Shown: positions 8,491 to 17,386 of the stretch, one piece after another
How positions within the stretch are numbered: position 1 is the stretch's first letter
Layout of the letters: every line of letters begins with the position of its first letter
Source of the DNA: UBA7672 sp038326205
GTDB taxonomy: Bacteria > Pseudomonadota > Alphaproteobacteria > Caulobacterales > Hyphomonadaceae
Assembly: GCA_038326205.1 (NCBI GenBank)
Contig: JBBQJV010000037.1
Span: 1 to 38,386 of the forward strand
Direction of reading: 5' to 3'
DNA: 38,386 nucleotides
Made by a program: the position numbers and the translations under genes
The notes under the pieces: generated by a model
What the model was told of the DNA's origin: nothing
The model's database searches: none
What the model saw: only the letters and a program-made list of their open reading frames with translations

Positions 8491-9496
8491 TGCTGGCCCG
8501 CCTCAGCGTATCGAGAGCCGCCAGCGCCTTGCCACTCGCGATGGATTGGCGCGCCTTCGCAATGCCATCGAGCACAGTGTCCGCATGCCCGGCAACGTGG
8601 ATTGTCGCGCCGGCATTCACCGAAACCAGATCCGCAAATGCCCCGGCTTCTCCGCGGAGCAGGCGTGTCATCGCCGCGGCATTCTCCGCCACCGTGCCGC
8701 CGCGCAAAGCATCGAGGCTGGCGCGAGGCACGCCCATGCGCTCCGGCGTCAGCTCAGCCATGCAGACGGCGCCGTGCTTGATCTCAGCGATCAGCGTTGT
8801 GCCCGTCGTAGAAATCTCGTCCATCCCGTCGAGGCCGTGCACCACCATACCGCGTGTGGCGCCGAGCGAGAGCATGGCTTCCGCCACAGGCTCCACCCAT
8901 TCTGGCGCAAACACGCCCATCACCTGACGCTTGACGCCAGCAGGGTTGGCGAGCGGACCCAGCATGTTGAAAATCGTCCGGATGCCGAGCGCCTGTCGCA
9001 CCGGCGCCACGAACTTCATCGCCGTGTGGTGTTGTTGCGCGAACATGAAGGCGACACCCGCCTCGCGGTAGCAAGCCTCGATCTGGGCTTCGGTCGGCGA
9101 CAGGTTTACACCCAGCGCCTCAAGCACGTCAGCCGATCCGGCACGGCTCTTGGAGCGGTTGCCGTGTTTGGCGACGATGACGCCGGCGCCCGCCACCACA
9201 AACGCCGCCGTTGTAGATGTGTTGAGCGACGTCCATGTCAGCCCGCCCGTGCCGCAGGTGTCGATGGCGCCTTCAGGCGCCTTGGACGGACGCATATTGG
9301 CGCGCATCACGCGCACGCCAGCGACGATGTCTTCCACTGTCTCGCCACGCGTCCGCAGACCCATCAGGAAGGCCGCAATCAGCGCGGGCTCCGCCTCGCC
9401 CACGAGGATTGCCTGAAATGCAGCAGCGATCTCGTCGGGAACAGGGTGGTCTCCTGCGGCGAGCTTGGCGACAGCGTTGCGGACGGCGTCGCTCAC
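8483..9496 (-). CDS. trpD: Anthranilate phosphoribosyltransferase
   Basis: Transfers phosphoribose from PRPP to anthranilate, the second tryptophan-specific step. The 337-residue product has all family landmarks: DTCGTGG (PRPP-binding glycine loop), LNTSTTAAFV, KHGNRSKS (anthranilate and PRPP contacts), GSADVLEALGV and RQALGIRTIFNMLGPLANP. It is a separate polypeptide, not the TrpGD fusion of enterics. The start overlaps the trpG stop by 4 bases (ATGA) and its end overlaps trpC by 8 bases, indicating coupled translation. Confidence 0.96.
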   Translation of the reverse strand: MSDAVRNAVAKLAAGDHPVPDEIAAAFQAILVGEAEPALIAAFLMGLRTRGETVEDIVAGVRVMRANMRPSKAPEGAIDTCGTGGLTWTSLNTSTTAAFVVAGAGVIVAKHGNRSKSRAGSADVLEALGVNLSPTEAQIEACYREAGVAFMFAQQHHTAMKFVAPVRQALGIRTIFNMLGPLANPAGVKRQVMGVFAPEWVEPVAEAMLSLGATRGMVVHGLDGMDEISTTGTTLIAEIKHGAVCMAELTPERMGVPRASLDALRGGTVAENAAAMTRLLRGEAGAFADLVSVNAGATIHVAGHADTVLDGIAKARQSIASGKALAALDTLRRASNG

Positions 9497-10092
9497 TTGA
9501 GGTCTACCTTCTTCAGTCCGGCGCGCTTCAGGAAGTTCGCCAGCATCACCTTGCCGAACTGCGAGCCGATGGATTCGGGGTGAAACTGCACGCCGAACAC
9601 CGGCCGCGTTGCATGGCTCACCGCCATCACTTCGCCGTCCGCCGTCTCCGCATCGATCGTCAGCACGTTCGGCATGCCATCGCGGCGGATTGCCAGCGAG
9701 TGATAACGAACCGCTTCGAATTGTTCAGGCACGCCAGCAAACAGTTCGCCGCCGAGAACCTTCACGCTCCAGACCTTGCCATGCACGATGTCATGCGCGC
9801 CCTCGACGATGCCGCCCATCGCCTGACCGATCGCCTGGTGGCCGAGGCATACGCCAAGGATCGGCAGGTCATCCGGCGCGGCCGCGATCAGTTCAAGGCA
9901 GATGCCTGCTTCATTCGGCGTGCACGGTCCGGGCGACAGTACGATGGCATCGGCGCCCTTCGCCAGCGCTTCCCTGGCGCTCAGCGCGTCGTTGCGCACG
10001 ACTTCGACCTCAACTTCGGGGCTGACGTCCTGCAGGTAGTGCACGAGATTGTAAGTGAACGAGTCGTAGTTATCGACCAGCAGAACCTTCAT
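9493..10092 (-). CDS. trpG: Anthranilate synthase component II (glutamine amidotransferase)
   Basis: Supplies ammonia from glutamine to TrpE for anthranilate formation. The 199-residue class I amidotransferase shows VDNYDSFTYNLVHYL at the start, SPGPCTPNEAG, the nucleophile Cys82 in GVCLGHQAIG and the catalytic His-Glu pair in FGVQFHPESI. A closely related amidotransferase, PabA, can serve folate synthesis; the position directly between trpE and trpD argues for the tryptophan role, although it might serve both. Its ATG overlaps the trpE stop by one base. Confidence 0.95.
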   Translation of the reverse strand: MKVLLVDNYDSFTYNLVHYLQDVSPEVEVEVVRNDALSAREALAKGADAIVLSPGPCTPNEAGICLELIAAAPDDLPILGVCLGHQAIGQAMGGIVEGAHDIVHGKVWSVKVLGGELFAGVPEQFEAVRYHSLAIRRDGMPNVLTIDAETADGEVMAVSHATRPVFGVQFHPESIGSQFGKVMLANFLKRAGLKKVDLK

Positions 10093-11528
10093 CAGCGGTT
10101 CCCCCGATCATAGCGCGCCGATTCCTCGGCGGCGCGGAACAGGGCGCTGGCCTTATGCACCGTTTCCATGAATTCGCTTTCGGGGTTCGAGTCGAACACG
10201 ACTCCACCGCCCGCCTGCACGTGGATCTTGCCGCCCGCGAACACTGCCGTGCGCAGTGCTATGCATGTGTCCATGTCGCCGCCCGCGCCGAAATAGCCAA
10301 CGCCGCCCGCATAGACGCCGCGCGCGTGGGGCTCCAGTTCGGTGATGATCTCCATCGCGCGGATTTTTGGTGCGCCCGATGTCGTGCCCGCCGGAAAGCC
10401 TGCGGCCAGCGCGGAGACCATATCCTCGCCGTCCTTGAGCCTGCCCTGCACATTGGAAACGATATGCATCACATGGCTGTAGCGCTCGACGTTGAAACTC
10501 TCCGTCACCTCTACAGTGCCGCGCGCCGCGACGCGACCGACGTCGTTGCGTCCAAGGTCCAAGAGCATCAGGTGTTCGGCGCGCTCTTTTGGATCGGAGA
10601 TCAGCTTGCGTTCGTTGGCGTCATCGATCTCGGGTGTTGATCCGCGCGGCAAAGTCCCTGCGATCGGACGAACTGTGACAATACCTTGGCGCACGCGCAC
10701 GAGAATTTCCGGGCTCGAACCCGAAATCTGAAACGCACCAAAGTTCACGTAGAACATGAAAGGCGAGGGGTTCAGCCTGCGCAGCGCGCGGTAGAATGCA
10801 AACGGCGAACGCTCAAACGGTGCGGTGAAGCGCTGGCTCGGCACCACCTGAAAGATATCGCCTGCGTGAATGTAGGACTTCGCCTTCTCGACCATTTCGA
10901 GATAGCGCGCCTTGCTGGTGTTGGAGACGAATTCGACCTTCTCCGTCGGCGCATCGTTCGGGCGCGAGGGCGGCATGGGCTGATCCAGCACAGCCTCAAT
11001 CCGGTCGAGCAGTGCGTTGGCAACTTGCGCATCATTCCGGCCAGGCGCGGCGAGAATGATCTCCTGCTTCACACCGTCGAAGATCAGCACGACGCCGGGA
11101 CGCATCAGCATTGCTTCCGGGACGCCGTTGGGATCCTGCTTGGCCGCCGGTAATTTTTCCACATGGCGGACCATGTCATAACCGAGATAGCCGAACGCAC
11201 CGGCGGCCATCGGAGGCAGGCCGTCCATGCCGTCGACCTTGCAGTCGGCAATGAACGCACGCAGCGAACCCATAACGTCCGTGGATGTCGATAGCACTTC
11301 TTTGAAGTCCGATGTCAGCGCGGTTTCCGCCTTGCCGTCGCGCACGCGCCACCACAGGTCAGGCGCCGTGCCGATGAAGCTGTAGCGGCCGCGTGTCTCG
11401 CCGCCTACCACGCTCTCGAACAGGACGAGCCCTGTCGATATTGGGTTCAGCTTCAGCATCGCCGAAACCGGCGACTCCGTGTCGTCGACCCGTCGCCTTA
11501 CGATCAGGGGCGGCAGGCGCGTCGTCAT
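10092..11528 (-). CDS. trpE: Anthranilate synthase component I
   Basis: Converts chorismate to anthranilate with ammonia from TrpG. The 478-residue chorismate-binding enzyme has FESVVGGETRGRYSFIG near the N-terminus, the region which in TrpE forms the tryptophan feedback site, suggesting allosteric inhibition. Catalytic-domain motifs are PIAGTLPRG, EHLMLLDLGRNDVGRVA, YSHVMHIVSNVQG, GFPAGTTSGAPKIRAMEII, GVYAGGVGYFG and AGGGVVFDSNPESE. No leader peptide or attenuator can precede it, because ppiD lies immediately upstream and overlaps by 4 bases; expression must follow the ppiD promoter or an internal one. Confidence 0.96.
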   Translation of the reverse strand: MTTRLPPLIVRRRVDDTESPVSAMLKLNPISTGLVLFESVVGGETRGRYSFIGTAPDLWWRVRDGKAETALTSDFKEVLSTSTDVMGSLRAFIADCKVDGMDGLPPMAAGAFGYLGYDMVRHVEKLPAAKQDPNGVPEAMLMRPGVVLIFDGVKQEIILAAPGRNDAQVANALLDRIEAVLDQPMPPSRPNDAPTEKVEFVSNTSKARYLEMVEKAKSYIHAGDIFQVVPSQRFTAPFERSPFAFYRALRRLNPSPFMFYVNFGAFQISGSSPEILVRVRQGIVTVRPIAGTLPRGSTPEIDDANERKLISDPKERAEHLMLLDLGRNDVGRVAARGTVEVTESFNVERYSHVMHIVSNVQGRLKDGEDMVSALAAGFPAGTTSGAPKIRAMEIITELEPHARGVYAGGVGYFGAGGDMDTCIALRTAVFAGGKIHVQAGGGVVFDSNPESEFMETVHKASALFRAAEESARYDRGNR

Positions 11529-13432
11529 TTTGGCGTGCCGTCCCCGACCAATCCTTCGAGGTAGTTCTGCACCGCGGCGTCGTCGCGCTTGTAGTCGACC
11601 TCGCTACGCAGGCCGCGAACGAAGACTTCGTTGAGATCCTGCAGCAAGGACTGGCTCACCTGGTCTCCGAGTTGTGCCTTCAGCATCGCGGCGACTTCCG
11701 GCTTGGCGGGCTCGATCTTGTCGACGCGTGCGACCCACGGATTGTTGTTCCGATCACGCACGACGGCAACCTCGCCCGCCTTCAGGGCAAACGCGGCCGA
11801 CACCACTGCGGGATCAACCTGCGGATTGGCGGCGCGTAGCGCGGTCAATGGCGGTAGCAGGGTCATTTTGGTCGTTGCCGCTGCCTTGTCGAACGCCATG
11901 CCGGCTTGCACGGCCGTCACCATGTCGTTCGCAGCCTTGTCGCGCGCCTCAACAACCTTCTCGGTCATGTAGGACAGCTTTACGCGCTCCTTCACATCGG
12001 CGAAGGCCAGCGTGTAAGGCGCGATGACGTCATCAAGCCGGTACATCGAGCGCACATTGTCGCCTTCGAAGACGTTGGTCATGTCGCCGGGCGACAACGT
12101 GAACAATTGGCGCATCGCATCCTGGTTCTTCGCCATGATCTGCGACTGATCGCCCATCATTGTGCGCGCCTGTCCATCGATCGGCGCCAGCGAGACGACA
12201 GGGAAGCCGAACTGCTTGCCGATGTCTTCCAGTGGCTGACCGCCGGCTGCATCGCGGAATGGTTCGGACGATTTCTCGAACATGCCAACGGCATCGTTCC
12301 ACGTCACATCGCGGCGCACCTTGTCTGCAATCTGTTCGTAAGGGGTTGGGACGCCGGGCGTGATCGTTTGCACCATCAGGGCGCGCCACGGCTCGTCTTC
12401 TTTGGTGCGGAGAGGCTGATTGTTGACCTTACCGGCTTCCATCGCGAAAATGAAATCGCGATAGGCTTGGTCCGTGAGGTCAGCCGGCTTCACCGTCGTT
12501 TCATTGCGGGTCAGTCCCGGTGTCTTCGCCAGCGCCTCGTCAACCGCGATCCCTTGCTGCGTCAGATCGACGAAAGCCTGCACGATATTGCGATTGTCGG
12601 ACTGGAATTCCACGACCACGCGCGTCTCGGGGGTGGAGTAGTCCTTGATGCGCTTGGCGTATTCTGCTCGCACTTCTTCGTCGGTCATCTTCACCTGATC
12701 GAGGAAGTCATCGGGGGAATAGGTGAGCACTGAAATGCGGCGACGCTCCGGCTGCAGGAAATTCGCCTTGTGCGCGTCGTACCATACCTGCAGATCGGCC
12801 TCGGCTGGCTCGGCCGGAGGCGGGGCGGTCGAGGCGCTAACCTGCGCCAGGCTGAATGTCCGGCTCTCGCCCAGAAAATTGATCCAGGGCTGCGACAGGA
12901 TCGAAGGTACTTCCAGTGCGGCCCCAGCAGCTTCGCGGATATAGTCCTGGGTCAGGAAGTCCTTGATGAACTGCTCGAACTCGCGCGGCGACTGCCTGCG
13001 TTGTGAGGCCTGATACAACAACTGGTCGCGGCTGAGTTTACCGAACTCGTCGACGAGCAGTTTGTTGCGTTCAAGGTACGGCTTCAGAGACGCTTCGCTG
13101 GCCTGCACGCCCGTCTTGTCGGCATAGGCGAGCAGGGTGTTGCGGATCTCAATATCCTGGATGATGCCCTGAACGCGACCTTCACGCGCGGCGTCGGCCG
13201 GCGTGATATTGCGGTTCTCGGTCGTGCGGATTTCGTCGATCAGGCGCTGCGTGTCGCGCTCGACGTCCGTGACCTTGACTTCGCGCCCCCCAATCCGGCT
13301 CAAGACGCCACTGCTCAATGAGCCGTTGCCTCCCGAATTCGGAATAAACATCGCAAGGCTGATCGCCAGCGGGATCAGAAGGAGGCCGGCCGCCCACTTC
13401 GACTTCGCGAACTTCCGCATTCCGTCAATCAC
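11525..13432 (-). CDS. ppiD: PpiD-like membrane-anchored periplasmic chaperone / parvulin foldase
   Basis: Predicted inner-membrane-anchored chaperone acting on newly exported envelope proteins. I place the start at GTG 13432, which has a GAGGAG ribosome-binding site 9 bases upstream (13442-13447); ATG 13420 is an alternative. The product is 635 residues: a short cytoplasmic start (MRKFAKSKWA), one membrane helix (GLLLIPLAISLAMFI), an N-terminal SurA-like chaperone region to about residue 190, then a long periplasmic part where a PpiC-type domain is expected. I do not see a clear parvulin active-site signature, so isomerase activity is doubtful. Its stop overlaps the trpE start by 4 bases, placing an envelope foldase at the head of the tryptophan operon, an arrangement I recall from other alphaproteobacteria. 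Confidence 0.82.
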   Translation of the reverse strand: MIDGMRKFAKSKWAAGLLLIPLAISLAMFIPNSGGNGSLSSGVLSRIGGREVKVTDVERDTQRLIDEIRTTENRNITPADAAREGRVQGIIQDIEIRNTLLAYADKTGVQASEASLKPYLERNKLLVDEFGKLSRDQLLYQASQRRQSPREFEQFIKDFLTQDYIREAAGAALEVPSILSQPWINFLGESRTFSLAQVSASTAPPPAEPAEADLQVWYDAHKANFLQPERRRISVLTYSPDDFLDQVKMTDEEVRAEYAKRIKDYSTPETRVVVEFQSDNRNIVQAFVDLTQQGIAVDEALAKTPGLTRNETTVKPADLTDQAYRDFIFAMEAGKVNNQPLRTKEDEPWRALMVQTITPGVPTPYEQIADKVRRDVTWNDAVGMFEKSSEPFRDAAGGQPLEDIGKQFGFPVVSLAPIDGQARTMMGDQSQIMAKNQDAMRQLFTLSPGDMTNVFEGDNVRSMYRLDDVIAPYTLAFADVKERVKLSYMTEKVVEARDKAANDMVTAVQAGMAFDKAAATTKMTLLPPLTALRAANPQVDPAVVSAAFALKAGEVAVVRDRNNNPWVARVDKIEPAKPEVAAMLKAQLGDQVSQSLLQDLNEVFVRGLRSEVDYKRDDAAVQNYLEGLVGDGTPK

Positions 13433-13504
13433 GCGGAGCGACTCCTCAAGCTGAGCGGCGCCGGGGTCCGGTTGTCCGCTGGAAGACGGCTTGCTAGAGC
13501 ATTT

Positions 13505-13533
13505 TGTGGCGGAGGGGAAACCGGTTCGCCACA
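13505..13533. repeat. Hairpin element in the ppiD-tpiA divergent region
   Basis: TGTGGCG (13505-13511) pairs with CGCCACA (13527-13533) around a loop that includes AACCGGTT. It is preceded by CTAGAGCA. The combination of CTAGAGCA, a hairpin and AACCGGTT resembles a dispersed palindromic repeat found in many alphaproteobacterial genomes, as far as I remember. It could equally be a local regulatory structure. It sits just upstream of ppiD on one side and tpiA on the other. Confidence 0.4.
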
Positions 13534-13540
13534 GGAAATT

Positions 13541-13573
13541 GCATCCTAGCGGCATCCAGACGGCATCCGGTCC
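13541..13573. repeat. Three GCATCC direct repeats with an 11-base period
   Basis: GCATCC occurs at 13541, 13552 and 13563, each copy starting 11 bases after the last, about one helical turn. The repeats lie 63-95 bases before the tpiA ATG, between the divergent ppiD and tpiA genes. Such phasing is compatible with a regulator binding one face of the helix, but no matching family is known to me. Confidence 0.35.
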
Positions 13574-13635
13574 TGACCGTTAGCTTCTGGACGTATTGGG
13601 GGCCGTTTGGCCAATGTTAGTTGTACGGGGGCGGC

Positions 13636-14385
13636 ATGACGACTCGCAGAAAGCTGGTAGTTGGCAACTGGAAGATGAACGGCCTCCGGGCAGCCTTGAC
13701 CGAAGTGCGCGCGATGGCGCGGGGCGCCGCAGCCATTCCCGACGTGGATCTGGTCATCTGTCCACCCGCCACGCTCGCGTCCTCAACCGGGGAAACTCTG
13801 AAGGATTCGCCAATCGCTCTTGGCGGTCAGGACTGCCATCCTGGGGTCTCGGGCGCTTTTACCGGAGACATAAGCGCGGAGATGTGGGCCGACTTGGGTG
13901 CCCGTTACGTAATCGTGGGCCATTCCGAGCGCCGCGCCGTGCATGGCGAGAGTGACGCTATCGTCGCCTCAAAAGCCGCTGCAGCCTTCCGGGCGAGTCT
14001 AACGCCTATAATCTGCGTCGGCGAGAGCCTCTCCGAACGCGATTCTGGCGCGACGCTGACCGTCATCCGGTCGCAGCTGGCCGGGTCGATCCCCGAGACA
14101 GCGGAAGCGATGCGGACGATTATTGCCTATGAGCCGGTCTGGGCTATTGGCACCGGCCGCACCCCCACGCTCGCCCAGGTTGCAGGGGTCCATCAGGCCA
14201 TTGTTGAGACCCTGAAAGCCCGGTTTGGGGAGGCTGGCGCGACCATCTCACTCCTCTACGGCGGCTCGGTGAAGCCCGAGAATGCTGCAGAACTGATGCA
14301 AACCGAGGGTGTCGACGGCGCTCTTGTCGGCGGAGCGAGCCTCAAAGCGGTAGATTTTCTAAGGATTGCTGCCGCCTGCGCGTGA
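13636..14385 (+). CDS. tpiA: Triosephosphate isomerase
   Basis: Interconverts dihydroxyacetone phosphate and glyceraldehyde 3-phosphate in glycolysis and gluconeogenesis. From ATG 13636, preceded by a G-rich ribosome-binding site, the protein is 249 residues, the usual length. An in-frame TTG at 13621 is less likely. Active-site residues are present: Lys13 in GNWKMNG, His96 in VGHSERR and Glu166 in YEPVWAIGTG; the phosphate-binding LYGGSVKPEN and GALVGGASL segments follow. It is followed by secG and pyrG on the same strand. Confidence 0.96.
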   Translation: MTTRRKLVVGNWKMNGLRAALTEVRAMARGAAAIPDVDLVICPPATLASSTGETLKDSPIALGGQDCHPGVSGAFTGDISAEMWADLGARYVIVGHSERRAVHGESDAIVASKAAAAFRASLTPIICVGESLSERDSGATLTVIRSQLAGSIPETAEAMRTIIAYEPVWAIGTGRTPTLAQVAGVHQAIVETLKARFGEAGATISLLYGGSVKPENAAELMQTEGVDGALVGGASLKAVDFLRIAAACA

Positions 14386-14506
14386 TTCACTGCACCCTGA
14401 CTTGGGGTGCTGCAGAGTGCGTACTTACATGAAAAGGCGCTTGGGGGCTTGGCCGCACCCCGGCGACGTGCTTTGACGCGGTCCAAATCGTTCCCGGCGG
14501 CCCCGC

Positions 14507-15019
14507 ATGCAAAACGTCCTGCTGACCATCCACCTAATCGCGTGCATCGCGCTGGTTATCGCGGTCATGCTCCAACGCTCCGAGGGTGGCGCCCTCGGCA
14601 TGGGCGGTGGGGGCACCGGCGGCCTGATCTCCGGCCGAGGAGCCGCGGGCGTGTTGGTCCGTACCACCATGATCCTCGCTGGCGTCTTCTTCGTAACCTC
14701 GATCGTCATGACCCGCCTGAACAACGACACCAGCAGCCAGCCCAGCCTTCTAGAGCGCCAGGCCGGCGAAACCAGCGATCCGTTCGACACCCTGAAGACG
14801 CAACCTGCGACGCCCGACGCCTTGAACAGCGGTGCGCCGACCGCTCCGGCCCCAACTGATGCAGCACCAGCCCCTGCGCCGGTCACAACCTCCGATCCGC
14901 TTGCGCCGAAAGTGACCCCAGCAGCACCTGCCGCCACCTCGCCGCTCACGTCTGCCCCTGCGACAACTGCGCCCACCACCCCCGCGACGACCCCGCAAAA
15001 CGGTGGATCACCGAACTAG
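14507..15019 (+). CDS. secG: Protein translocase subunit SecG with long Pro/Ala/Thr tail
   Basis: Auxiliary subunit of the SecYEG protein-conducting channel. The 170-residue protein has two membrane helices (about residues 3-20 and 50-68) joined by the SecG-typical glycine-rich loop (LQRSEGGALGMGGGG ... RGAAGVLVRTT). The C-terminal about 95 residues are a low-complexity Pro/Ala/Thr tail, longer than in enteric SecG (about 110 residues in total) but not unusual in alphaproteobacteria. It follows tpiA by 121 bases and precedes pyrG by 55 bases. Confidence 0.92.
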   Translation: MQNVLLTIHLIACIALVIAVMLQRSEGGALGMGGGGTGGLISGRGAAGVLVRTTMILAGVFFVTSIVMTRLNNDTSSQPSLLERQAGETSDPFDTLKTQPATPDALNSGAPTAPAPTDAAPAPAPVTTSDPLAPKVTPAAPAATSPLTSAPATTAPTTPATTPQNGGSPN

Positions 15020-15074
15020 TCGCCTATCACCCCCCTCGCTAGAAGCGGGCGAATCGTTAAACTGGTCATCCGTC

Positions 15075-16706
15075 ATGAAGCGTTTCATCTTCATAACGGG
15101 AGGCGTTGTGTCCTCCCTCGGGAAGGGCATTGCCTCGGCAGCGCTTGGCGCCCTGCTACAGTCGCGCGGCTACCGCGTTCGGCTGCGTAAGCTCGATCCT
15201 TATCTCAACGTAGACCCCGGCACGATGTCGCCGACGCAACACGGCGAAGTCTTCGTCACGGACGACGGCGCCGAGACTGACCTCGACCTCGGCCACTACG
15301 AGCGTTTCACGGGCGTCTCCGCCCGCAGGACGGACAACACCACCACCGGCCGTATCTACAAGTCAATCCTCGAGAAGGAACGCCGTGGCGACTATCTCGG
15401 CGCGACGCTGCAGGTCATTCCGCACGTCACCGACGCCATCAAGGAGTTTGTGAAGGCCGACACGGACGATGTGGATTTCGTCCTGGTCGAAGTCGGCGGC
15501 ACGGTTGGCGACATCGAAGGCCTGCCGTTCTTCGAAGCCATCCGCCAGCTCAGTCAAGAGCTCGGCCGCGAGGCCAGCCTCTTCGTTCACCTCACGCTGC
15601 TGCCCTACATCGCCACCGCCGGCGAGATGAAGACCAAGCCAACGCAGCACTCAGTGAAGGAACTGCGCTCCATCGGCATCCAGCCCGACATCCTGCTGTG
15701 CCGCGCGCCCATGCCAATTCCGCCGGAAGAGCGTCGCAAGATCGCGCTGTTCTGCAACGTGCGGCCCGAGGCCGTCATCGAAGCGCTCGACGCGCAGCAC
15801 ATATACGAAGTCCCGCTCGAATACCACGCGCGCGGCCTCGACCGCGAAGTGCTGCGCCATTTCGGTCTTGAGAAGGAAACCACGCCGGACCTCAAACACT
15901 GGGTGCAGACGTCACAGACGCTCCGGAATCCCGACGGCGAAGTCCGCATCGCGATCGTCGGCAAATACGTCGCGCTGCACGACGCTTACAAATCTGTCGT
16001 CGAGGCGCTGGGTCATGGCGGCCTCGCCAATAAGGTGAAGGTCAATCTCACCTGGATCCCGTCCGACCGTTACGACGATCCCAATGCCGACCTCACAGAA
16101 CTGGACAGCGTCGATGGCGTGCTACTGCCCGGGGGCTTCGGTGAACGCGGCGCGCTCGGTAAAATGCGCGCGGCGGGCTATGCGCGCCGCCACAAACTAC
16201 CGTGCTTCGGCATCTGCTATGGTATGCAGCTCGCAGTGATCGAGGCCGCGCGAAATCTCGCTGGTATCGAAGGCGCAGGCACCACGGAATTCGGCAATCC
16301 TTCGTACCCTGCGGTCGGCCTGATGTCCGAATGGGTGCAGGGCAATGCGAAAGAAGTCCGCGCCGCCGATGGCGATCTCGGCGGCACGATGCGCCTCGGC
16401 GCTTTTCCGGCTGTGCTCACCAAGGGCAGCCGCGTCGCCGACATCTACGGCTCGCAGACCATCTCGGAGCGTCACCGTCACCGCTACGAGGTCAACACCG
16501 ACGTCATCGGCAAGCTGGCCTCGCACGGCGTGGTCTTTTCCGGCATGTCGCCCGACGGCAAACTGCCAGAGATCATGGAACTGACCGATCACCCGTGGTT
16601 CATCGGCGTGCAGTTCCATCCCGAGCTGAAGTCTCGGCCTTTCGATCCGCATCCGTTGTTCGCAAGCTTCATCGCCGCGGCCCGCGACAAGAGCAGGCTG
16701 GTCTAG
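15075..16706 (+). CDS. pyrG: CTP synthase
   Basis: Converts UTP to CTP with ATP and glutamine. I chose ATG 15075, which starts the universal MKRFIFITGGVVSSLGKG N-terminus; the open frame extends to 15003 without homology. The product is 543 residues, close to the 545 of E. coli. The synthetase domain (1 to about 270) has the P-loop-like GGVVSSLGKGI, KLDPYLNVDPGTM and EVGGTVGDIEG. The class I amidotransferase domain has Cys381 in GICYGMQ and the catalytic His-Glu pair in GVQFHPELKS. In many relatives kdsA and eno follow closely; here kdsA is absent and unrelated genes intervene before eno at 19678. Confidence 0.97.
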   Translation: MKRFIFITGGVVSSLGKGIASAALGALLQSRGYRVRLRKLDPYLNVDPGTMSPTQHGEVFVTDDGAETDLDLGHYERFTGVSARRTDNTTTGRIYKSILEKERRGDYLGATLQVIPHVTDAIKEFVKADTDDVDFVLVEVGGTVGDIEGLPFFEAIRQLSQELGREASLFVHLTLLPYIATAGEMKTKPTQHSVKELRSIGIQPDILLCRAPMPIPPEERRKIALFCNVRPEAVIEALDAQHIYEVPLEYHARGLDREVLRHFGLEKETTPDLKHWVQTSQTLRNPDGEVRIAIVGKYVALHDAYKSVVEALGHGGLANKVKVNLTWIPSDRYDDPNADLTELDSVDGVLLPGGFGERGALGKMRAAGYARRHKLPCFGICYGMQLAVIEAARNLAGIEGAGTTEFGNPSYPAVGLMSEWVQGNAKEVRAADGDLGGTMRLGAFPAVLTKGSRVADIYGSQTISERHRHRYEVNTDVIGKLASHGVVFSGMSPDGKLPEIMELTDHPWFIGVQFHPELKSRPFDPHPLFASFIAAARDKSRLV

Positions 16707-16842
16707 TCGAAACGTTCCGACGCCATGAGGACCTGCTCCAAATGCGTGGTGTTGGGGGGCGTCGTCGGGCGGCAGAGCCCGTGGGTTCCCATATTCTTCT
16801 TTCCACGGCTCGGATGTGATTTAGTTCAGGCGCGCGATCGCC

Positions 16843-17385
16843 ATGATCACCATGACGGAGCGAACTTCTGACACGAAGAAGCAGATGGCCGAACGTCTCA
16901 CAGGCCGCCAACGCGCGTTCGCCAAGGCTCACGAATTGATCCGCCCGAAAGTGATCTCGGATAACCAGCAGCTCGGCACCACAAACGTCGCCACCTTGAT
17001 CGACAGAATCGTCGCGCCGCATGTTGGCGAGCATTCGGGACAGGGGGTGCTCGACTTGGCCGATGCGACTGCAGGCCCCACTGGTGCGACCGGACTTGCC
17101 CTCGTGCTGCATGAGGTCGCGACTAACGCGGTGAAGTACGGGGCGTTGTCAGTGTCGGGCGGCAGCATCAGTATCGCGTCGCGAATTGCTGATGGCGTGC
17201 TGACCCTCACCTGGGTTGAGCGTGGCGGTCCCGTGATCGCAGGGGCGCCGCAACACAAAGGCTTTGGCGAAAGCCTCGCTCGGATGAGCGCTCGCGGGCA
17301 ACTCGGGAGCGACATCACTTACCTGTGGAATCCCGAAGGCGTCGAGATTACCCTCAGCGCATCATTGTCCAGAGTGGCGGTCTGA
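16843..17385 (+). CDS. Reduced HWE-family histidine kinase-like protein lacking the phospho-accepting His region
   Basis: The 180-residue protein carries the HWE ATP-binding domain: N-box ALVLHEVATNAVKYGALS with His90 and Asn95, G1 box TWVERGGP with the defining W124-x-E126, and a G2-like GFGESL. It begins just after the point where the dimerisation helix with the phospho-accepting His (HRVKN-type box) would lie, and keeps only the following segment RQRAFAKAHELI. An in-frame TAG lies just upstream of the start, and no remnant of an H-box is seen in other frames back to pyrG. Start could be 16843 or ATG 16852. A receiver protein begins one base after the stop, so they probably act together. 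Whether it still phosphorylates, or only binds ATP or a partner, cannot be told. Confidence 0.75.
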   Translation: MITMTERTSDTKKQMAERLTGRQRAFAKAHELIRPKVISDNQQLGTTNVATLIDRIVAPHVGEHSGQGVLDLADATAGPTGATGLALVLHEVATNAVKYGALSVSGGSISIASRIADGVLTLTWVERGGPVIAGAPQHKGFGESLARMSARGQLGSDITYLWNPEGVEITLSASLSRVAV

Positions 17386-17386
17386 C

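Noticed and set aside
14392..14410. Hairpin GCACCC/GGGTGC after tpiA as a terminator
   Set aside because: A 6-bp stem without U-tract; secG and pyrG follow on the same strand, so termination here is not supported.
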